Positions 28,909 to 37,301 of a stretch of 64,000 nt of DNA are shown piece after piece. The stretch's first letter is position 1; each line of letters starts with the position of its first letter. Below the pieces are notes generated by a model that was not told the DNA's origin, did not search any database, and saw only the letters and a program-made list of their open reading frames with translations. The position numbers and the translations under genes are program-made. Source of the stretch: Candidatus Crickella equi (GTDB lineage Bacteria; Bacillota; Clostridia; Peptostreptococcales; Anaerovoracaceae); the NCBI GenBank assembly GCA_018064755.1, contig JAGHUP010000012.1:25483-89482 (forward strand), read 5' to 3'.

Positions 28909-30020
28909 TGTCGGTATACAAAGATCAGGAATTTGGAACCTGGCGAGTAGTGTTCAGATACACTGACTGGCAAGGTCATTCAAGACAGACCCAAAAGCGC
29001 GGGTTTGCAACAAGAAGAGAGGCTGTTGCCTGGGAAGCAGAGCAAAAGGCGATAAAGCGTGTGAATCTGCATATGAAATTCAGCTCGTATGTGGAACTGT
29101 ATTATGAGGATATCAAATCAAGAGTGAGACTCACAACTTTCAAAAACAAGGAATATATTATCGAAACTAAAATACTTCCGTATTTTAAGGACAGAAAAGT
29201 TGACTCGATAACCCCAAGAGATATCATCTGCTGGCAAAACGAGATGAAGTCTGCAAAAACTGATGATGGAAGCCCGTATGCAGAGACATATCTTAGAACT
29301 ATTCACAACCAGATGAGTGCATTATTCAACCATGCAGTTCTCTTCTATGGATTACCGGAGAATCCGTGCAGAAAAGCCGGTAGCATGGGAAAGAAGGAAG
29401 CTCCGGAAATGCTCTTCTGGACGCTGGATGAATATGAGAAGTTTGCTGAAGTAATGATGGATAACCCAAGACTATATTACGCCTTTGAGATTCTGTACTG
29501 GTGTGGTTTGAGAGAAGGCGAATTACTTGCTCTGACAAAAAAAGATATTGATTTTAAGAGAGGCACAATCACAGTTGTCAAATCATATCAGAGAATTGAG
29601 GGAGATGATATCTTTACTGATCCTAAAACTCCAAAGGGCTTCAGAGTAATTGATATGCCGGACTTCTTAGTTAGTGAATTAAAGGATTATGTAAATATGC
29701 AATATAAGTTGGAGCCTGACGAGCGACTTTTTAAAACTACTAAGTATGGTCTCAATAAAGCCATAGAACGAGGAGCTAAGAAGGCTGGTGTTAAAAAGAT
29801 TAGAGTTCACGATCTTAGACACTCACATGTATCATTGCTGATTAATCAGGGATTCTCAGCAGTTGATATAGGCAAGAGAGTAGGACATAAGGCTATAGAT
29901 ATCACGCTCAGATATGCCCATATGTTCCCAAGCACGCAGCAGAGAATGGTAGAAGAATTAAATAATCAGAGAAAGGTGGAAAAAGATGAAGCAGGACAAC
30001 AGCAGAAGAGTGAAGAATAA
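28908..30020 (+). CDS. int: tyrosine-type site-specific integrase
   Basis: Catalyses integration and excision at the guaA core. 370 residues: an N-terminal arm-binding domain (VVFRYTDWQGHSRQTQKRGF), a SAM-like core-binding domain near 55-160, and a catalytic domain with R202 (CGLREGE), H301 and R304 (HDLRHSH), H327 (GHKA) and the nucleophile Y336 (LRYAHMF). All catalytic residues are present. The start overlaps the Xis stop; the end overlaps the next gene by 35 bases. Confidence 0.96.
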   Translation: MSVYKDQEFGTWRVVFRYTDWQGHSRQTQKRGFATRREAVAWEAEQKAIKRVNLHMKFSSYVELYYEDIKSRVRLTTFKNKEYIIETKILPYFKDRKVDSITPRDIICWQNEMKSAKTDDGSPYAETYLRTIHNQMSALFNHAVLFYGLPENPCRKAGSMGKKEAPEMLFWTLDEYEKFAEVMMDNPRLYYAFEILYWCGLREGELLALTKKDIDFKRGTITVVKSYQRIEGDDIFTDPKTPKGFRVIDMPDFLVSELKDYVNMQYKLEPDERLFKTTKYGLNKAIERGAKKAGVKKIRVHDLRHSHVSLLINQGFSAVDIGKRVGHKAIDITLRYAHMFPSTQQRMVEELNNQRKVEKDEAGQQQKSEE

Positions 30021-30303
30021 AACAGTGGTATTTCGTGTCACAGAGGAAGAACTGAAGCTTATTACAAGTATGGCTGATATTTCCGGAATGTTAAGGCAGG
30101 AGTATCTGCTGAAAAGAGCATTGAAACAATCTATTGCAGTATATCCGAATTCAAGAATGTATAAGGCGTTGAAAAATAAGATGTCAGAAATACTTGAGGA
30201 ATTGCAGCGGATTGAAGCTGGCGAGGACATAGACGGAGAGTTGATAGATTTAATCTCATTTATGACTGATGTAATGAAACAATTAGGGGAGGAAGATGAA
30301 TGA
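29986..30303 (+). CDS. MobC-like ribbon-helix-helix relaxosome protein
   Basis: 105 residues with an N-terminal VVFRVTEEELKLITSMADISGM pattern, shared with MobC-type relaxosome accessory proteins that use a ribbon-helix-helix, then a helical C-terminus. It may help nicking at oriT or act as an operon regulator. The ATG lies inside int, and the stop overlaps the RepA-like start (ATGA), so int, this gene and repA form one transcript. Confidence 0.65.
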   Translation: MKQDNSRRVKNKTVVFRVTEEELKLITSMADISGMLRQEYLLKRALKQSIAVYPNSRMYKALKNKMSEILEELQRIEAGEDIDGELIDLISFMTDVMKQLGEEDE

Positions 30304-31565
30304 ATGACAAAAAAGAAATGACTGCCCCTAATCAGTCTGTTGGCGCAGACTTGGAGCAGTCAATATGTAATGATATTTCTATTATAACAGGCGAGTCAAG
30401 TTTTGAAGATCTTGACACCAAAACTGCAGCAGAAATAATGGATAGCTGCTACCCACCCAGAACACCAATAGTACCGGGATTGATATTTCCCGGTACAAGC
30501 ATCCTGGTAGGACCACCTAAGATAGGAAAGTCATTTCTTCTTCTGCAGGTGGCTTATCACATTAGTAGAGGTATGGAATTATGGGGACGTCCTGTAAGAC
30601 AGGGAACAGTTCTGTATCTGGCACTTGAAGATGACGAGCAAAGACTACAAAAAAGAATGAACGATATGTTTGGCACAGACAGTACAAACAGACTGTATTT
30701 TGCTACTGAATCGTATTGTATCGGAGAGGGTCTGGAGAAACAGATTAGAAGATTCTTAGTTGCTCATCCGGACACAGTTCTTGTAATAATAGATGTTCTT
30801 CAGAATGTAAGAAAAACAGACAGTAAGAGCTATGCCGAGGACTATGATTTTGTATCAGCCCTCAAGAAAATATCAGATTGGAGAAATCTTGGAATAATAC
30901 TCGTTCATCATACAAGAAAAGAAGAATCATCTGATCCACTTCAGTTGGTGTCAGGTACAAATGGTCTTGCCGGTGCGGCTGATACAACCTATGTACTGAC
31001 TAAGAAAGACAGAATGGAGAATGAGGTTGAAATGATCATCTCCGGAAGAGATACCAGTGATATTAAGGCTCATCTGGTTCTGGACAGAGATACAACATTG
31101 TGGCAGCTAAGAGATATTGAGCAGGAGCCATGGAAGAAGAATGCAGATCCCTTGCTTGAAAGGATAGACAAGGAAGTTGTAGCGGATAAGGATTACTGGA
31201 TAGGATCAGCCACAGATATTCTGAGAGAACTACCCGGACTTGATATGAAGCCGAATGTTATATCAAGAAAACTGAATGCAAATGTAGGTGATCTGCTCTA
31301 CAGCTTCAATATAAGGATGAGATCGGACAGGACATCCAGAGAACGCAGAATCGAATTTACTAGAGAAAAACCAATAACAACAAAGAATGACGATAGTGAC
31401 GATTATGACGATGTTTCGGACAGCAGTGTCGATTCCGAAATATCGTCATATTGTGACGATAACGCAGAACAATTACAGGTATCTCAAATACCGTCATTAT
31501 CGTCATTATCGTCACTACAGCAGGAACACAAGAATATGGAGGTTAATCAATATGAAGAAATATAA
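30300..31565 (+). CDS. RepA-like AAA ATPase
   Basis: A RecA-fold ATPase of 421 residues, related to plasmid RepA/RSF1010-type hexameric helicases. Walker A is GPPKIGKS at 71-78, then LYLALEDDE, VLVIIDVLQ (Walker B), LVHHTRKEE and SGTNGLAGAADTTYVL. It may support replication of the excised circle. The last 60 residues are a low-complexity Asp/Ser tail (about 360-410) encoded by 9-bp DNA repeats, which suggests selection on the DNA rather than on the protein. Its end overlaps parM by 14 bases. Confidence 0.8.
   Translation: MNDKKEMTAPNQSVGADLEQSICNDISIITGESSFEDLDTKTAAEIMDSCYPPRTPIVPGLIFPGTSILVGPPKIGKSFLLLQVAYHISRGMELWGRPVRQGTVLYLALEDDEQRLQKRMNDMFGTDSTNRLYFATESYCIGEGLEKQIRRFLVAHPDTVLVIIDVLQNVRKTDSKSYAEDYDFVSALKKISDWRNLGIILVHHTRKEESSDPLQLVSGTNGLAGAADTTYVLTKKDRMENEVEMIISGRDTSDIKAHLVLDRDTTLWQLRDIEQEPWKKNADPLLERIDKEVVADKDYWIGSATDILRELPGLDMKPNVISRKLNANVGDLLYSFNIRMRSDRTSRERRIEFTREKPITTKNDDSDDYDDVSDSSVDSEISSYCDDNAEQLQVSQIPSLSSLSSLQQEHKNMEVNQYEEI
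31388..31514. repeat. phased TGACGAT/ATCGTCA repeats, candidate centromere parC
   Basis: TGACGAT begins at 31388, 31397 and 31406 (9-bp phase). A central pair follows, ATCGTCA at 31442 and TGACGAT at 31454. ATCGTCA-type copies at 31490 (variant ACCGTCA), 31499 and 31508 are again 9 bp apart. The array is symmetrical overall and ends 38 bases before the parM start. It lies inside the repA frame. ParR proteins bind such arrays upstream of parMR. Confidence 0.7.
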
Positions 31566-32475
31566 AGATATTACAATAATCGGCGTTGACCATGGATATG
31601 GCAACATTAAGACAGCTAACACATGCTTCAAGACCGGCGTGCTGACATCAGATAAGGAACCGGTTTTCAAGGAGGAACTTCTTATTTGGAAGGACCGCTA
31701 CTATATCATTGGATCCGGTCATAAGGAATTTACAGCAGATAAAATCAAGGACGAGGACTATTATGTACTGACACTCGCAGCGGTAGCAAGAGAACTCAGC
31801 ATTGCAGGTATGTACAGTGCAGATGTATTCCTTGCAGCGGGACTTCCGCTGACATGGGTAAGTGAGCAGAGAGAAGAGTTCAAACGATATCTGCTTAAAA
31901 ATAACACTGTTGACTTTATATTCAGGAACAAGGCATATCACATTCGCTTTGTGGGTGCAGATATTTATCCGCAGGGATTTGCAGCAGCTATCAATAATAT
32001 CGGTGAATTTGGCGGTATCAATATGCTCTGCGATATCGGTAACGGAACAATGAATGTCATGTATGTGATAGATAAGAAGCCTGATCCGGGCAGATGTTAC
32101 ACAGAGAAATTCGGCACACATCAGTGCATGATACAGGCTAGAGAAAACTTCATGTGCGCTCATCATGTAGAAGCACCTGAAGAGATAGTAACACAGGTGC
32201 TTAGAACCGGCACAGCAGATATTGCACCTGAATACCTGCAGACCATCGGAGCAACCGCAAGGGAATATGTTGACGGAATATTCCTGAGACTGCGTGAGCA
32301 TGGTTATGAACCAAAGCTGATGAAGCTCTATGTGGTAGGTGGCGGCGGATGTCTCATAAAAAACTTCGCGGACTATGACGAGAAGCGTGTCATCATCAAT
32401 GGTGATATCTGCGCAACAGCTAAAGGTTATGAGCGCATGGCAGAGCTAAAGCTCTCAAGAGGTGGTGGTTATTAG
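31552..32475 (+). CDS. parM: ParM/StbA-family actin-like segregation ATPase
   Basis: A filament-forming actin homologue that moves plasmid-like DNA apart. 307 residues with the phosphate-1 motif IIGVDHGYGNIKTA at the N-terminus, phosphate-2 MLCDIGNGTMNVMYV near 160, and the adenosine motif VVGGGGCLIKN near 270. I chose ATG 31552, with GGAGG at 31538-31542, over the in-frame extension running through the repeats. It is paired with the next RHH-like gene. The presence in an integrated element suggests that the excised form replicates and is partitioned. Confidence 0.88.
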   Translation: MKKYKDITIIGVDHGYGNIKTANTCFKTGVLTSDKEPVFKEELLIWKDRYYIIGSGHKEFTADKIKDEDYYVLTLAAVARELSIAGMYSADVFLAAGLPLTWVSEQREEFKRYLLKNNTVDFIFRNKAYHIRFVGADIYPQGFAAAINNIGEFGGINMLCDIGNGTMNVMYVIDKKPDPGRCYTEKFGTHQCMIQARENFMCAHHVEAPEEIVTQVLRTGTADIAPEYLQTIGATAREYVDGIFLRLREHGYEPKLMKLYVVGGGGCLIKNFADYDEKRVIINGDICATAKGYERMAELKLSRGGGY

Positions 32476-32765
32476 TGGATACTAAGCGCATAAGCCTGAG
32501 ATTTAATCTGGATAATGAGAGTGATCGGATCGCATGGGAATATCTCGAAACTAGGAGTGAATCTAAGAACAGAGCAATAATTGAAGCTCTAAGGTGTATA
32601 GCTGAAAATGAAAAGTCTATAGCTGAGATAATCAGGGAAACGATCAGCGATTGCCTGAAGAATGTAACATTAGCACCCGAGCCATCGCAAAATGAACCTG
32701 ATATGGTCGCAAGTGATGATGAAAGTTTGCTATTAGAGGCTATGGACAGCTTTCTTGGCTGTTGA
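32475..32765 (+). CDS. ParR-like partner of ParM
   Basis: A 96-residue protein starting at GTG, which overlaps the parM stop by one base. The N-terminal RISLRFNLDNESDRIAWEYL and SKNRAIIEALRCIAENE pattern is a β-strand plus helices, as in ribbon-helix-helix ParR adaptors; the C-terminal tail is acidic and could contact ParM filaments. The assignment rests mainly on its position. Confidence 0.65.
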   Translation: MDTKRISLRFNLDNESDRIAWEYLETRSESKNRAIIEALRCIAENEKSIAEIIRETISDCLKNVTLAPEPSQNEPDMVASDDESLLLEAMDSFLGC

Positions 32766-32826
32766 CATCAAGCTGATGCCATGTATTAAGACACTTATCT
32801 GATATGTGGCATCAAGCTAATGCCAT
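32765..32826. repeat. two 18-bp CATCAAGCT-ATGCCAT repeats after parR
   Basis: Copies at 32765-32782 and 32809-32826 differ at two positions. The second contains the hairpin GGCAT-N7-ATGCC. It could be a second ParR/MobC binding site or an operator for the mob genes. Confidence 0.5.
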
Positions 32827-32911
32827 ACCTAAATCAAACGAATATAGAACACATTTTCTGCGAATGGATCAAAATATCGAAAAAAAGCTGTCCATAGGTA
32901 TAGCGAGCATC

Positions 32912-33000
32912 GGATTTTGCCGTACAAAATCCTTGAATCCACACCGCAGGGGATGTGGACTTAGCCCAGGGGACACCCCCTGAATACCCCGTAATTATAA
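32912..33000 (+). other. candidate oriT
   Basis: Three consecutive hairpins lie directly before the mobC-relaxase genes: GGATTTTG/CAAAATCC (32912-32932), TCCACA/TGTGGA (32938-32959) and CAGGGG/CCCCTG (32967-32982), followed by an unpaired GAATACCCCGTAATT. This layout fits a MOBP origin of transfer. The nick site is not determined. Confidence 0.55.
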
Positions 33001-33017
33001 AGAATGGAGACATAATA

Positions 33018-33281
33018 ATGAATAAAAACAATAAAACAGCAAGGTTGGAAATGCGAGTCCGACCCGGAGATAAAGAGAAAATCGCACGAGCCGCTAAGCG
33101 TAGCGGAATGTCAATCGCAGAATATGTTGTACACTGCTGCTTGAATCAGGTTCCTAAGGCAAAACCGCCTGAAGAACTGTGGGAGCTGTTCAATGAACTG
33201 TATGAGATAATAAGAGAACTCTCTGCAGAGAAGCAGCAGAAGCTATCACAACTTATACTAAGACTGCAGGAGGTGATCTGA
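33018..33281 (+). CDS. mobC: MobC-like relaxosome accessory protein
   Basis: 87 residues: a basic N-terminus and ribbon-helix-helix (TARLEMRVRPGDKEKIARAA, then SGMSIAEYVVHCCLN), followed by a helical MobC-like tail. It probably binds oriT and loads the relaxase. ATG 33018 has GGAG at 33006-33009; the longer in-frame start upstream would cover the oriT hairpins. Its stop overlaps the relaxase ATG by one base. Confidence 0.82.
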   Translation: MNKNNKTARLEMRVRPGDKEKIARAAKRSGMSIAEYVVHCCLNQVPKAKPPEELWELFNELYEIIRELSAEKQQKLSQLILRLQEVI

Positions 33282-34660
33282 TGGCAACGACATCGTTATG
33301 GCACATTAAAGGCAGACTGTCCGACCTAATCGACTATGTTGAGAATCCTGAGAAAACTGTTCCAAAGGGAACTGAGGACTTCTTCAATGTATTCGATTAT
33401 GTGAGGAGAGAAGATAAAACTAAGGATCAGTATGTAACTGCAATTAATTGTATTGAAGAAATTGCGCTGCAGCAGATGATACTTACCAAACAGCAGTATG
33501 GGAAGACAGACGGATATATCGCCTGGCATGGATACCAGAGCTTTCAGATAGGAGAGGTTGCTCCGGAAATAGCTCATGAGATAGGCGTTAAGCTAGCAAG
33601 AGAAATGTGGGGTGATAGATTCCAGATTGTTGTTACAACGCATCTTGACAAGGATCACATTCACAATCATTTTGCTTTCAATTCCGTTTCATTCAAAGAT
33701 GGTGGAAAGTATAACTATTCCAAGAAAGAACTTCAGAGACTCAGAGACTGCTCCGATGATCTCTGCCGTGAGTACGAACTGTCTATAATAGAAAAACCGC
33801 GCAAGGCACCATCCAGACCTGTGTGGCTTGATGAGAAAAGCGGAAAGCCGACAAGATATAACGTATACCGAGAGGATATCCGAGAGGCGTTATCTCATAG
33901 CAACAGCATTTCTGATATGGAGAGATTCCTGATCAGACTGGGATATGAGACAGACTTCAGCGGAAAGCATTGGAAGATCAAGCTGCCTCAATATAAGAAC
34001 TATACAAGAATTGATACTCTAAATAATGAATGGACACCTGAAGGGCTTGAGAAAGAACTTGGCAGAAGCAAGGATCAGAATAGTATCATAGCTAAGGTAA
34101 CATTTTCATCGAATATTCCACATAGGGTCAGGACATACTACCAGCCATTCACACAGCCGAAGAATATTCACAATCTCTATGTGTACTACTGCTATATGCT
34201 TGGTTACTATCCAAGAAACGAATATTTCAAACCTAAAAGCCCGTTTCTTAAAGAATCGCTTAGGCAACTAGATACGTATTCTTCTTATGTAAACTATATG
34301 TCCAAACATGGAATTGAGACAATGGATGATCTGCTGACAGACAGGGCACAGCTTGAAAACAGTCGTGACCAACTGATTGATGAAAGAAGACGGCTCCAGA
34401 ATAAGATACGCAGAGCATCACCTGAAGATAAAGAAATACTACGAGCTGAAAAAGCTGAAATTACCGGTAAGATTACAAGCATTAGAAAGCATCTTAAAAT
34501 AAACTATGGCATAGAGGAACATTCAAATAAGATTCAGACAACTATGGACTACGTTGTTGCAAACGAGGCGAAGGCGCAAGGAAAGGTTATAGATAAGTCA
34601 TTGAAGATTTATGATGAATCCCAAATCAAGAAAAGAGAAGATAGAGATTATGAAAGATAG
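33281..34660 (+). CDS. MOBP-type relaxase
   Basis: The DNA-nicking transesterase for mobilization, 459 residues. The N-terminal WHIKGRLSDLIDYVENPEKT carries the likely catalytic tyrosine; the metal-binding three-histidine motif is HLDKDHIHNH near residues 121-130. A long C-terminal helical region (about 350-459) is coiled-coil-like. It is preceded by AGGAGGTGATCTG. No VirD4 or VirB genes follow, so a helper conjugative system would be needed. Confidence 0.9.
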   Translation: MATTSLWHIKGRLSDLIDYVENPEKTVPKGTEDFFNVFDYVRREDKTKDQYVTAINCIEEIALQQMILTKQQYGKTDGYIAWHGYQSFQIGEVAPEIAHEIGVKLAREMWGDRFQIVVTTHLDKDHIHNHFAFNSVSFKDGGKYNYSKKELQRLRDCSDDLCREYELSIIEKPRKAPSRPVWLDEKSGKPTRYNVYREDIREALSHSNSISDMERFLIRLGYETDFSGKHWKIKLPQYKNYTRIDTLNNEWTPEGLEKELGRSKDQNSIIAKVTFSSNIPHRVRTYYQPFTQPKNIHNLYVYYCYMLGYYPRNEYFKPKSPFLKESLRQLDTYSSYVNYMSKHGIETMDDLLTDRAQLENSRDQLIDERRRLQNKIRRASPEDKEILRAEKAEITGKITSIRKHLKINYGIEEHSNKIQTTMDYVVANEAKAQGKVIDKSLKIYDESQIKKREDRDYER

Positions 34661-34666
34661 TAACTT

Positions 34667-34693
34667 AAGGCGTACTGTTGTGCGCCTTTTTTT
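34667..34693 (+). terminator. terminator after relaxase
   Basis: AAGGCG (34667-34672) pairs with CGCCTT (34683-34688), then a run of Ts. It separates the mobilization operon from the cytolysin-like cargo. Confidence 0.78.
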
Positions 34694-34809
34694 AATGATA
34701 CAGATATACACATATGTATATTATAACCATGGCATCAATTCATTAGAATAGCATTGCCAGATATCTGACAGGCTTTAGAACACAAATAATGAATTGAAAG
34801 GAGAACAAT

Positions 34810-36273
34810 ATGGGAAACTATAGTCTTGATGAGTATCTTAACAGATTGTCAAAATTGTACGATAAGAAAACGATTCTCGCAAAGTGTGAACCAGGAAAGC
34901 TGCAATACGGTCGCACGGCACAACTAAAAGATAATGGCGACGCGGGACTGATTATTATTGAGAAAATCGAGGAAAGAGCAGAGGATGTAACAGGGGATAT
35001 CAGCACAATTAATGCAAACCTGAATGGTGTTTATCCTGGTGCATTGTTGCATGTAGACTCCAATCTTGCTGAAGGAAAGCCAACCGCAATTTATTCTAAA
35101 GATCTTCCAAGAAACAAACTTGAGGTTGGACTTGAAATCGCAGGTAATACCCAGCCGCCGGTTATGGTTGATGAGCCTAGTGAACATAATGTAATGGCTA
35201 CAATTAATACAATGGTGGATAAATGGCTGTCCACAGGTAAAACAGCATCTGCAGAAATGTCATACAAGAGTGCATTTGCCTACAATGAGAAGCAATTAGA
35301 TACAAAGATAGGAATTGAGGGCGCTTCCAAAATCTTTGGAGTAGACATTAAAGCCTGCGAAACAGGAACGAAAAAAGAAATGCTTGTATCCTTCAAACAG
35401 GTTTATTATTCGGCAAGTGTAAATCCGGAAATGGCCTCATCATTATTTAGGGATGATGTAAATGATACCGATCTTGCAAGATACGGAATTAATGAAAACA
35501 ATCCGGCTGTTGGTGAAGTAACGAAGATGGACTTTGGAAGACAGATAGTAGTAAAACTGTCTTCCGACAATTGCACTGACAAAATTGAAGCTGCATGGAA
35601 CGCATCAATTTGTGGCACTGGCTTTACAAATAGAAATGAATACAAGAATGTAATGGAAAACACTACTTTCAATGTATTCGTTTATGGTGGAAAGACAGAT
35701 ACTGCGGCTAAACTGATTACAACAACAAATGATATTGGAAAAGTAAATGAGATTATTGCTTCAGATATGAACTTCAATAAAGATTCTGCAGCAAGACCAT
35801 TAAGCTATTTGGTAAAATTTGTCGATGACGGCACACAGGCTTGTGTTCAGCATTCAACTGATTATATTAGAACTGTAGTAACAAAAAGAGATAAAATTCA
35901 TTTTAGCACTGATGCCGGCGGTGCTTATGTAACTAAGCATCAGAAATTGTTTGCAAGAGCAATTACAGGCGTAAACGATGATGGCTCATATATTCTTGGC
36001 TCATGGGAATGCCTAATGAATGAAAAGGGCGGAGATAAATGCTTCGATATTAACGGTAAATATGCGGAATTTGGATTTAGTTTCGATATTGTATGGGGAA
36101 CAGACTGGCCATATAGCGGTGTGTTCTGGACATTAGACAAAGGTCCTGTTAAGGACATCTCTATTAAGTGGGGCGGTGCTGTCAGGAATGCATGGGTTGA
36201 AATTAGAGTAAATAATGACCTAATCTTTAGTGATTCTGATTGTTATAGCCATGAAGAACACATTTTCATTTAG
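34810..36273 (+). CDS. cholesterol-dependent-cytolysin-like pore-forming protein
   Basis: 487 residues resembling thiol-activated cytolysins (pneumolysin is 471). Matching blocks are VYPGALLHVD (74-83), SFKQVYYSASV (194-204), DFGRQIVVKL (241-250), the hinge FVYGGKT with GG at 293-294, PLSYLVKF (330-337), STDYIRTVVT (349-358) and GAYV (371-374). Domains 1-3 thus look complete, including the glycine pair for ring assembly. Domain 4 (about 362-487) is divergent: the undecapeptide is absent, replaced by a Trp-rich segment near 429-440, and the Thr-Leu cholesterol pair is not seen at ISIKWGGAV. There is no signal peptide, as in pneumolysin. It has its own GAAAGGAG site and lies downstream of the relaxase terminator. 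Confidence 0.85.
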   Translation: MGNYSLDEYLNRLSKLYDKKTILAKCEPGKLQYGRTAQLKDNGDAGLIIIEKIEERAEDVTGDISTINANLNGVYPGALLHVDSNLAEGKPTAIYSKDLPRNKLEVGLEIAGNTQPPVMVDEPSEHNVMATINTMVDKWLSTGKTASAEMSYKSAFAYNEKQLDTKIGIEGASKIFGVDIKACETGTKKEMLVSFKQVYYSASVNPEMASSLFRDDVNDTDLARYGINENNPAVGEVTKMDFGRQIVVKLSSDNCTDKIEAAWNASICGTGFTNRNEYKNVMENTTFNVFVYGGKTDTAAKLITTTNDIGKVNEIIASDMNFNKDSAARPLSYLVKFVDDGTQACVQHSTDYIRTVVTKRDKIHFSTDAGGAYVTKHQKLFARAITGVNDDGSYILGSWECLMNEKGGDKCFDINGKYAEFGFSFDIVWGTDWPYSGVFWTLDKGPVKDISIKWGGAVRNAWVEIRVNNDLIFSDSDCYSHEEHIFI

Positions 36274-36559
36274 TTCTCAAAATATATAAAGTAAGAACCC
36301 CTTGAGTGATATGGATTGCATCCATAAAATGATCCCTAAGATATTAACTAGTGATGTTGTAGAGAAAGAATAGATGTTTCGACATAAAAGAAGACTATTG
36401 CACAAGAGCAAAGATGGAGTTACTGATTTAAGGTAGCTCCATCGTGTTATCTAAAACCAATAGACAGGGTGTGTGGGTTGGCAAAACGCCTACCACGAGA
36501 GCGAAACAACAGTACAACAATAGCGCTGATATGTTAAAAGCAAGAGAGGAAGGAATTAT
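36274..36559. other. gap after the cytolysin-like gene
   Basis: About 285 bases without a supported gene. I see no tRNA, convincing promoter or long repeat. Confidence 0.5.
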
Positions 36560-36775
36560 ATGAATGAACGATGTTATGATTGTTTTGGGGCATCGTTTAA
36601 TGATTGTGAACAATGCCCCCTATTACGGGGCAAGTTCAGAAGAAAAAAGTGGATGCTTGGAACAGTAGTTTACTCCAACAGCCCGATTGAAAGCTGTAAA
36701 GATCGCGTACTTGATTCCGATAATAATGACTATGAATGCGAACACCCAGGAGCTACAACTATCACGATAATCTAA
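36560..36775 (+). CDS. small cysteine-rich protein
   Basis: 71 residues, unrecognised. Four early cysteines (CYDCFGASFNDCEQC, residues 5-19) suggest a metal-binding knuckle, with two more near 46 and 60; no signal peptide. GAGGAAGGA precedes ATG. It ends in a strong bidirectional terminator and faces an XRE gene on the other strand. Confidence 0.55.
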   Translation: MNERCYDCFGASFNDCEQCPLLRGKFRRKKWMLGTVVYSNSPIESCKDRVLDSDNNDYECEHPGATTITII

Positions 36776-36823
36776 AGCAATGAGGGCATGTTACAAAAAA
36801 TAACATAGCCCTCATTGCTTTTG
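36775..36823. terminator. bidirectional terminator
   Basis: A 13-bp stem, arms 36775-36787 and 36808-36820, loop with ACAAAAAATAAC, flanked by T/A runs. It serves the Cys-rich gene and the convergent XRE gene. Confidence 0.85.
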
Positions 36824-36828
36824 CATTA

Positions 36829-37059
36829 TTAATATCTGGCATATAAATCTTCATCTTTATCTGTCTTTACAAAATCCATTATTTCTTCAGGACGCATATC
36901 AAACAGCACACACAGTTTGTTGATAGACTTGACTGTGAAATTGTGATTGTTTTTCAATCTGCTGATTTCGGCTGGATTCAGTCCATAGTCATATTCTAGT
37001 GCATATATACTAATCCCGCGATTCTCCATTTCTTGCCAAAAAGGATCAAAGGTTATCAT
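36829..37059 (-). CDS. small XRE-family regulator
   Basis: 76 residues beginning MITFDPFWQEMENRGISIYAL, the common short Cro/C1 family (YozG-like), with the helix-turn-helix YGLNPAEISRLKNNHNFTVKSINKLC and the end MRPEEIMDFV. I chose the ATG at 37059 because GGAGGTG lies just before it. No toxin partner is adjacent, so it is likely a cargo regulator, perhaps of the secreted protein downstream. Confidence 0.8.
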   Translation of the reverse strand: MITFDPFWQEMENRGISIYALEYDYGLNPAEISRLKNNHNFTVKSINKLCVLFDMRPEEIMDFVKTDKDEDLYARY

Positions 37060-37132
37060 CAACAGCACCTCCACATTTATTAATTACAATTAACAATGTG
37101 AATATAGTTGATTAAGGACTCGGGCATAACTT

Positions 37133-37300
37133 GCATATATGTAAGTATAAAGGAATCGCTAAAAGGAGGAAAAACAACAAAAACTACATATATGAATATT
37201 GCTATCAGAGCATAAGAAGATTATTTTGTATATACAACAAAAAACCGGCGAATTTTAAATAGGGCATGTCTTCTGCAATTTAAGGAATTACATCTTAAGC
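37133..37300. repeat. leader repeat, copy 1
   Basis: About 130 bp (37133-37262) of imperfect direct repeat matching 41076-41205, starting at an inverted pair CATATATGTA ... TACATATATG. The following CTTCTGCAATTTAAGGAATTAC (37270-37291, one base from 41537 onwards) is also matched near 41537-41558. In copy 2 the two parts are separated by a small gene. Confidence 0.65.
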
Positions 37301-37301
37301 C

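Noticed and set aside
31387..31551. Upstream extension of parM
   Set aside because: In-frame translation there only reads the TGACGAT-type repeats; ATG 31552 has a good ribosome site and starts at the actin fold.
31648..32301. 217-codon minus-strand frame inside parM
   Set aside because: Antisense to a clear ParM; Cys/His/Ser-rich translation with no motifs.
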